A stretch of DNA of 10,063 bases from assembly GCA_028699365.1 (NCBI GenBank), contig JAQVUQ010000067.1:1-10063 (forward strand), in the 5' to 3' direction. A program made the position numbers and the translations under genes. This document shows, one piece after another, positions 6,704 to 10,063 of the stretch. The notes below the pieces were generated by a model. That model was given only the letters and a program-made list of their open reading frames with translations. It was not told the origin of the DNA and ran no database searches. This DNA is from UBA5359 sp028699365 [NCBI: bacterium]. GTDB taxonomy: Bacteria; UBP13; UBA5359. How positions within the stretch are numbered: the stretch's first letter is position 1; every line of letters begins with the position of its first letter.

Positions 6704-6721
6704 GTAATAGGGTGCTTGGTT

Positions 6722-7735
6722 ATGAGTCTCAACGATAACTTTAACGATAAAGTAGCGACGCTCAGGGATCTGGCCGGAATAGCAGGCGTATCCGTGACTA
6801 CGGTGTCGCGTGCCCTGCGGGATAAGCCTGATATAGGCTTGGATACGAGACTGAAGATCAAGCAGCTTGCCAGGCAACTGAATTATCATCCCCACGAGGT
6901 GGCCAGAAGCCTGGTTCTGCAGAGGACCAATACCATAGGTCTGACCATGTCGCACCTTGATAATCCGTACTACGGGCAATTATCTCAGGAGATAGAGGCT
7001 CAGGCGGCTAAAGCGGGCTATTCCCTGCTTCTGACTATTGCTTCGTCCACTATAGAGAAGAGTACGGATTTTCTCAACAGAAAAAAGGTCGATGGGTTTA
7101 TTCTCGGTCCTGTCCTTGCCGGACAGGATGTCTCGGGGCTGTGGGCTTTGAGAAAAACAGGTGTGCCCGTAGTGTTTCACGGCAATATCGATCTGCCGGA
7201 GATGGATACTGTTATTGTAGATGCGGAAACCGCCGTCTGTAATGCTGTCCGCTATCTGGCTGAGCGCGGGCATCGGGATATGGGTTTTCTGGGGCGCACC
7301 AGGAACAACCTGATATTGACGCTCAAATTCGGTGGTTTTCAGAGAGGACTTCTGGAGAGCGGCCTTCAGCTCAAGAACGAATGGGTGGTGGAGACCAGGG
7401 GGGAGCTGGAGGACGGATATGCAAGAGCCTGTGCCTTGCTTCAGCAGGATAAGTTGCCTACGGCGGTATTCTGCCATAACGATTTGCTGGCTCTTGGAGT
7501 GTTGCATGCCCTGGCCGAGAGAGGCATGCGCTGTCCTGATGACATGGCGGTTGTCGGATTCGACAATATCGAGATGAGTGCCTATAGCAATCCTCCGCTG
7601 ACTACCATAGAGCAGCCGGTTGAAAGGATTGCTTCAGAACTGGTCCGACTTCTTTCGGACAGGATATCCAATCCGGCAGGGGAGAGGGAGCAGGTCGTAT
7701 TGCTTCCTTCGTTGACTGTGCGCAAATCGACTTAG
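6722..7735 (+). CDS. LacI-family transcriptional repressor
   Basis: DNA-binding sugar-responsive regulator, 337 aa. The HTH is residues 13-32 ([20 protein letters not shown]). The hinge is around residues 55-64 ([10 protein letters not shown]), with L64 in place of the leucine that intercalates at the central CpG of operators. Residues ~68-337 are a periplasmic-binding-protein-like effector domain: [49 protein letters not shown] and [20 protein letters not shown]. The ATG at 6722 is preferred; an in-frame TTG at 6716 is closer to the predicted transcript end. It is the first gene of a set with the pseudopilin 28 nt downstream, so it likely controls its own operon through the palindromes at 6682-6699 and 6738-6753. 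The effector sugar cannot be read from the sequence. There is no sign of a membrane segment or truncation. Confidence 0.94.
   Translation: MSLNDNFNDKVATLRDLAGIAGVSVTTVSRALRDKPDIGLDTRLKIKQLARQLNYHPHEVARSLVLQRTNTIGLTMSHLDNPYYGQLSQEIEAQAAKAGYSLLLTIASSTIEKSTDFLNRKKVDGFILGPVLAGQDVSGLWALRKTGVPVVFHGNIDLPEMDTVIVDAETAVCNAVRYLAERGHRDMGFLGRTRNNLILTLKFGGFQRGLLESGLQLKNEWVVETRGELEDGYARACALLQQDKLPTAVFCHNDLLALGVLHALAERGMRCPDDMAVVGFDNIEMSAYSNPPLTTIEQPVERIASELVRLLSDRISNPAGEREQVVLLPSLTVRKST
6738..6753. promoter_or_regulatory. Candidate LacI-family operator O2, within the start of lacI
   Basis: ACTTTAACGATAAAGT is a 16-bp palindrome with seven of eight base pairs matching and the same central CG. Its first nine bases, ACTTTAACG, are identical to the corresponding half of O1 at 6683-6691. 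It lies in codons 6-11 of the repressor gene. The centre-to-centre distance to O1 is 55 bp, about five helical turns, suitable for cooperative or looped binding. Part of the similarity could come from the repeated codons for Asn-Asp and Asn-Phe here. Confidence 0.5.
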
Positions 7736-7763
7736 GTCGATAAATAAATGGAGGGGATTTTTG

Positions 7764-8399
7764 ATGAAAAGACAAGGCTTTACTCTTATTGAACTGCTGG
7801 TCGTTATTGCTATTATCGCGATTTTGGCAAGCATCCTCTTTCCGGTATTCAGCACGGCCAGGGGGAAGGCTCAACAGGCCACCTGCCAGAGCAATCTCAA
7901 GCAATGGGGACAGATCATGGCCATGTATACGCAGGACTGGGATGATTATCTGCCGGCAGCCGTCCCCTGTCCTACCGGTCAGAGTTACGGCGGCTATTGG
8001 AACAACTTCAATTGCCCGCTTCGCCAAACCTACTTTGCCAAAGTTTCCAGGAATGACTGGGGCAGCGGTGTGTCCATCAACGGTTGCCCGTCCCAATCTG
8101 ATACACCCTATACCGGATGGCCGGGATATACTTACAGGCACTGGAGCTATGTCATGTGCGAAACCACCTTTGGCAACACTGTAGGGGAGTCTATCAACCT
8201 CTGTGATATACCTAAGCCGGCCTCATTGATACATATGGTGGAAGGGGCTAAGACCCGGGCCGATAGCCTCTTTACCGCCGGCAATATATCCCAGCGGGTG
8301 GAAAACATACATAGCGGAATGACCAACGTCCTCTGGTGTGACGGGCATGTAAGCAGTATGCCCAGGACCAATATTACCAGTGCTGTGCTTCTTCCCTGA
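7764..8399 (+). CDS. Pseudopilin-like secreted protein with prepilin N-terminus and H-x9-DG motif
   Basis: 211-aa protein beginning with a five-residue basic leader (MKRQG) and the type IV prepilin signal [21 protein letters not shown] prepilin peptidase would cut after G5 and methylate F6, and the conserved glutamate follows at mature position 5. The hydrophobic helix (~6-28) anchors it in the membrane or a pilus-like fibre. The rest is a predicted extracytoplasmic domain rich in Trp, Tyr, Gly and Cys. It starts with the [20 protein letters not shown] stretch that follows the helix in DUF1559-like proteins. Near the C-terminus lies H183 followed nine residues later by D193-G194-H195, the H-x9-DG motif of a prepilin-processing-associated family. 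The ATG at 7764 is chosen over the TTG at 7761 because GGAGG at 7750-7754 lies 9 nt before it. Such proteins are multiplied in Armatimonadota, Planctomycetes and Lentisphaerae; their function is not established. Here it sits between a sugar regulator and a glycosidase. Confidence 0.9.
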   Translation: MKRQGFTLIELLVVIAIIAILASILFPVFSTARGKAQQATCQSNLKQWGQIMAMYTQDWDDYLPAAVPCPTGQSYGGYWNNFNCPLRQTYFAKVSRNDWGSGVSINGCPSQSDTPYTGWPGYTYRHWSYVMCETTFGNTVGESINLCDIPKPASLIHMVEGAKTRADSLFTAGNISQRVENIHSGMTNVLWCDGHVSSMPRTNITSAVLLP

Positions 8400-8427
8400 G
8401 ACGGGATGGTAGTGAGGAGGACTAGTC

Positions 8428-9906
8428 GTGGATATAAGGGCTCAACTCTTTACCTTAAGGATGGGCATCACGGATCCCGATGTTCTGAACCGGCTTATGG
8501 AACAAGCGGCCGATGCAGGTTTCAACATGGTCTTGCTGGAGGTAGGGGAAGCATTTGCTTACAGGCGACATCCCGAGCTCTCCTCTTCCAGGGCCTTCAC
8601 GCATGATTTCTTTGCCGGTCTGGCCGGACACGCTCGCAAATTGGGGCTGAGCCTGGTGCCGTATATGGCTACCTTTTCCCATACTCATTACATCATGGAT
8701 GTTTATCCGGAGTTCCGTGAATCGTCACCCGGCGTTTACTGTTCGTCCAGGCCCGGCCTTTACCCGTTGCTCTTTGATTTGATGGAGGAGATAATCCAGG
8801 CCTTTGAGCCGGCTTACTTTCATATCGGTCACGACGAGGCCGTCAGCAGCTACGATACCCGTCAACGGACAAGCGTTTTGGTATGTCCTGATTGCCGCAG
8901 GCAAGAACCGGCGTCGGTGTTTAAGCGCGATATTCTTCGGATACACGATTTTTTGAGTCGTCACAATATCAGGACTATGATGTGGGCTGATTCGCTGCTG
9001 GATCCGGATGATTTCCCGGAGGCCGGTTTTGCCGGATCCGGTTGCTACGGCGGCCCGCCGGATAATCTTCAGACGGCGATAGACACTTTGCCGCGCGATA
9101 TTCTTATGTGTGACTGGCATTACGAACCGGCCAGAGAGTATCCTACCCTCCTCTACCTGCAGGAGAAGGGATTCGATACGCTGGGATGCACCTGGTTTGA
9201 GTACAACAGCTACACCTTTACCAGATATGCTCTGGAGCATAGAACAGAGAAGTTCAAGGGAATGATGGCTACCTCCTGGATTCCGCTTAATGCTGAAAAC
9301 TATTCTACACAGAAGCGCATTTGCGCCTGGAACGGGCGTATCTTCAATTCCATGGAGAACAGTGCTTCATTCAATTCTCTTACCAGGCGCATAGACGAAA
9401 GTTGCCGTTCCTGGGACAGACCCCTGGAAGACGGCGATTTCAGGAAGGTATATACATTTGACCTGGGCGGAGCCGGAGTGCTGCACTCTCTGGGTTGGAA
9501 GGATATGCGGTATATAGAACGCAACGGCAGCACCACGGTCTTCAGCGGACCTGTGCGGCCGCGGTCTATGGAGATAAAGCCGGGCAGAAAAGGCGAGATA
9601 AAATACAGGATCAAGGCAGGGAACAACAGGGTGTTTGAAAGGCTTTGCCTGAAGGCGTGGTTTGACTGTCCGGGCAGAAATTCCGTTATGGTCCGGGCGG
9701 AGGATGGTGAATTCATTGTCCTATCCAGCGATACCGCCCTTAAGGGAAGGAAGCTCGATCTGAGTTCCCTGGCGCTAGGTCGCAACTCCGTTATTCTTAA
9801 ATTCGAGGCGGAGAACGAAGGCGAGGAGAGGGTGCCTGTGCTGAAGCGCTTTGAGATCGAAGGAAGAAATATTGAAGAAAAATGTCACGGGAGAAATAGC
9901 TGTTGA
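8428..9906 (+). CDS. GH20-like glycoside hydrolase (beta-N-acetylhexosaminidase fold) with C-terminal beta domain
   Basis: 492-aa protein. Residues ~1-330 look like a TIM barrel: FTLRMGITDPDVLNRLMEQA and NMVLLEVGEAFAYRRHPEL, then YFHIGHDEAV (H132-I-G-H-D136-E137), RTMMWADSLL (W186, D188), CDWHYEP (228-234) and TSWIPLNAENY. The D136-E137 pair matches the catalytic Asp-Glu of GH20 hexosaminidases, but the usual HxGGDE is HIGHDE, and the GH20b domain that normally precedes the barrel is absent. A CPDC motif (C153-C156) follows the catalytic strand and may bind metal. Residues ~365-485 read as a beta-sandwich, probably accessory. No signal peptide or membrane helix is seen, so it appears cytoplasmic. 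The GTG at 8428 is fixed by GAGGAGG at 8414-8420, 7 nt upstream. It follows the pseudopilin by 28 nt. Hexosaminidase activity is inferred from the fold; another exo-glycosidase or a non-enzyme is possible. Confidence 0.8.
   Translation: MDIRAQLFTLRMGITDPDVLNRLMEQAADAGFNMVLLEVGEAFAYRRHPELSSSRAFTHDFFAGLAGHARKLGLSLVPYMATFSHTHYIMDVYPEFRESSPGVYCSSRPGLYPLLFDLMEEIIQAFEPAYFHIGHDEAVSSYDTRQRTSVLVCPDCRRQEPASVFKRDILRIHDFLSRHNIRTMMWADSLLDPDDFPEAGFAGSGCYGGPPDNLQTAIDTLPRDILMCDWHYEPAREYPTLLYLQEKGFDTLGCTWFEYNSYTFTRYALEHRTEKFKGMMATSWIPLNAENYSTQKRICAWNGRIFNSMENSASFNSLTRRIDESCRSWDRPLEDGDFRKVYTFDLGGAGVLHSLGWKDMRYIERNGSTTVFSGPVRPRSMEIKPGRKGEIKYRIKAGNNRVFERLCLKAWFDCPGRNSVMVRAEDGEFIVLSSDTALKGRKLDLSSLALGRNSVILKFEAENEGEERVPVLKRFEIEGRNIEEKCHGRNSC
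9889..9893 (+). promoter_or_regulatory. Ribosome binding site deciding the start of the right-edge gene
   Basis: GGGAG lies 9 nt before a TTG at 9903 that overlaps the preceding stop codon (TTGA). No comparable site stands before the alternative ATG at 9918. This favours a TTG start with translational coupling, although ATG initiation by ribosomes that re-start after the stop remains possible. Confidence 0.45.
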
Positions 9907-10063
9907 AGACGTATAATATGCCGAAAGACAGAGTTACCTATAACTATCGTTACTTCCTGCCCTACTTCCCTGAATGGGGCAGCGAGGAATTTTGCAGACA
10001 GAGACTGCAGGAACTCCTCCGCTTCTGTCGTGAGGCGGGAGTGGATGAGGTCCAGTTCTATGT
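9903..10063 (+). CDS. Unidentified protein, 3'-truncated by the window edge (possible carbohydrate-active TIM barrel)
   Basis: Reading frame open to the right edge: about 53 residues from TTG 9903 or 48 from ATG 9918. The sequence begins TYNYRYFLPYFPEW after MPKDRV and continues with a charged amphipathic helix (EEFCRQRLQELLRFCREAG) leading into a strand (VDEVQFYV). A helix followed by a GVDEVQFYV-type strand resembles the first beta-alpha units of the TIM barrels found in large sugar-active proteins of Armatimonadota and Lentisphaerae, but too little is visible to name a family. It overlaps the glycosidase stop, so it is the fourth visible gene of the lacI-led operon. No signal peptide is seen. 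Confidence 0.6.
   Translation, partial: MKTYNMPKDRVTYNYRYFLPYFPEWGSEEFCRQRLQELLRFCREAGVDEVQFY

Noticed and set aside
6731-6750. Direct repeat AACGATAA at 12-bp spacing
   Set aside because: It lies in the lacI coding sequence and is explained by repeated Asn-Asp codons. It also slightly weakens the case for O2.
8406-8606. A 66-codon + strand open frame overlapping the GH20-like start
   Set aside because: It is out of frame with the glycosidase, lacks its own ribosome binding site and shows no recognisable motif.

Overview
This is a densely coded bacterial segment of moderate GC, with every supported gene on the + strand. Ile ATA codons are frequent, and most starts carry GGAGG-type ribosome binding sites. 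The best clue to the host is the pseudopilin at 7764-8399. Its N-terminus ([20 protein letters not shown], then FPVF and a Cys-x-SNLKQ stretch) and its C-terminal H-x9-DG motif are typical of proteins abundant in Armatimonadota and related environmental phyla, and also in Planctomycetes and Lentisphaerae. I therefore favour an uncultured Armatimonadota-like organism, but this is inference from protein style, not proof.

Layout. (1) 1-2833 is a sulfur-handling set: cysteine synthase (cysK, missing only its extreme 5' end), a ThiF/MoeB-type E1-like adenylyltransferase, and LarE, a PP-loop sulfur insertase. The genes are 15 nt apart or overlap. (2) 2855-3928 is a PocR-domain/AraC-type regulator, 21 nt behind larE with a strong ribosome binding site, so probably on the same transcript. 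(3) 3929-4061 is the only intergenic gap before the sugar genes. It holds a 9-bp AT-rich direct repeat with 20-bp spacing, a possible -10 and a strong hairpin. (4) 4062-6604 is a split transketolase (N- and C-terminal halves as separate genes overlapping by ATGA) followed by a short-chain dehydrogenase. This looks like a sugar-catabolic cassette of unknown substrate. (5) 6605-6721 holds a near-consensus sigma70-type promoter with a palindrome in its spacer. A second, similar palindrome lies just inside the next gene. (6) 6722 to the right edge is an apparent operon: a LacI-family repressor, the H-x9-DG pseudopilin, a GH20-like glycosidase with an HIGHDE catalytic motif, and the start of another gene that overlaps the glycosidase stop codon.

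How it may work together (inference). The LacI protein probably represses its own operon through the two palindromes, tying synthesis of the pseudopilin and the glycosidase to a sugar signal. The PocR/AraC protein is well placed to activate the transketolase-dehydrogenase cassette downstream of it. The sulfur genes look like a separate functional block: cysteine formation plus sulfur activation and transfer. The sulfur-carrier protein and the Lar partners one would expect are not in view.

I see no rRNA, tRNA, CRISPR array, insertion sequence or recognisable riboswitch. No defence or mobile system is visible. The most original signals are the paired LacI-type operators, the regulatory gap ahead of the split transketolase, and the operon joining a pseudopilin to an unusual GH20-like enzyme.
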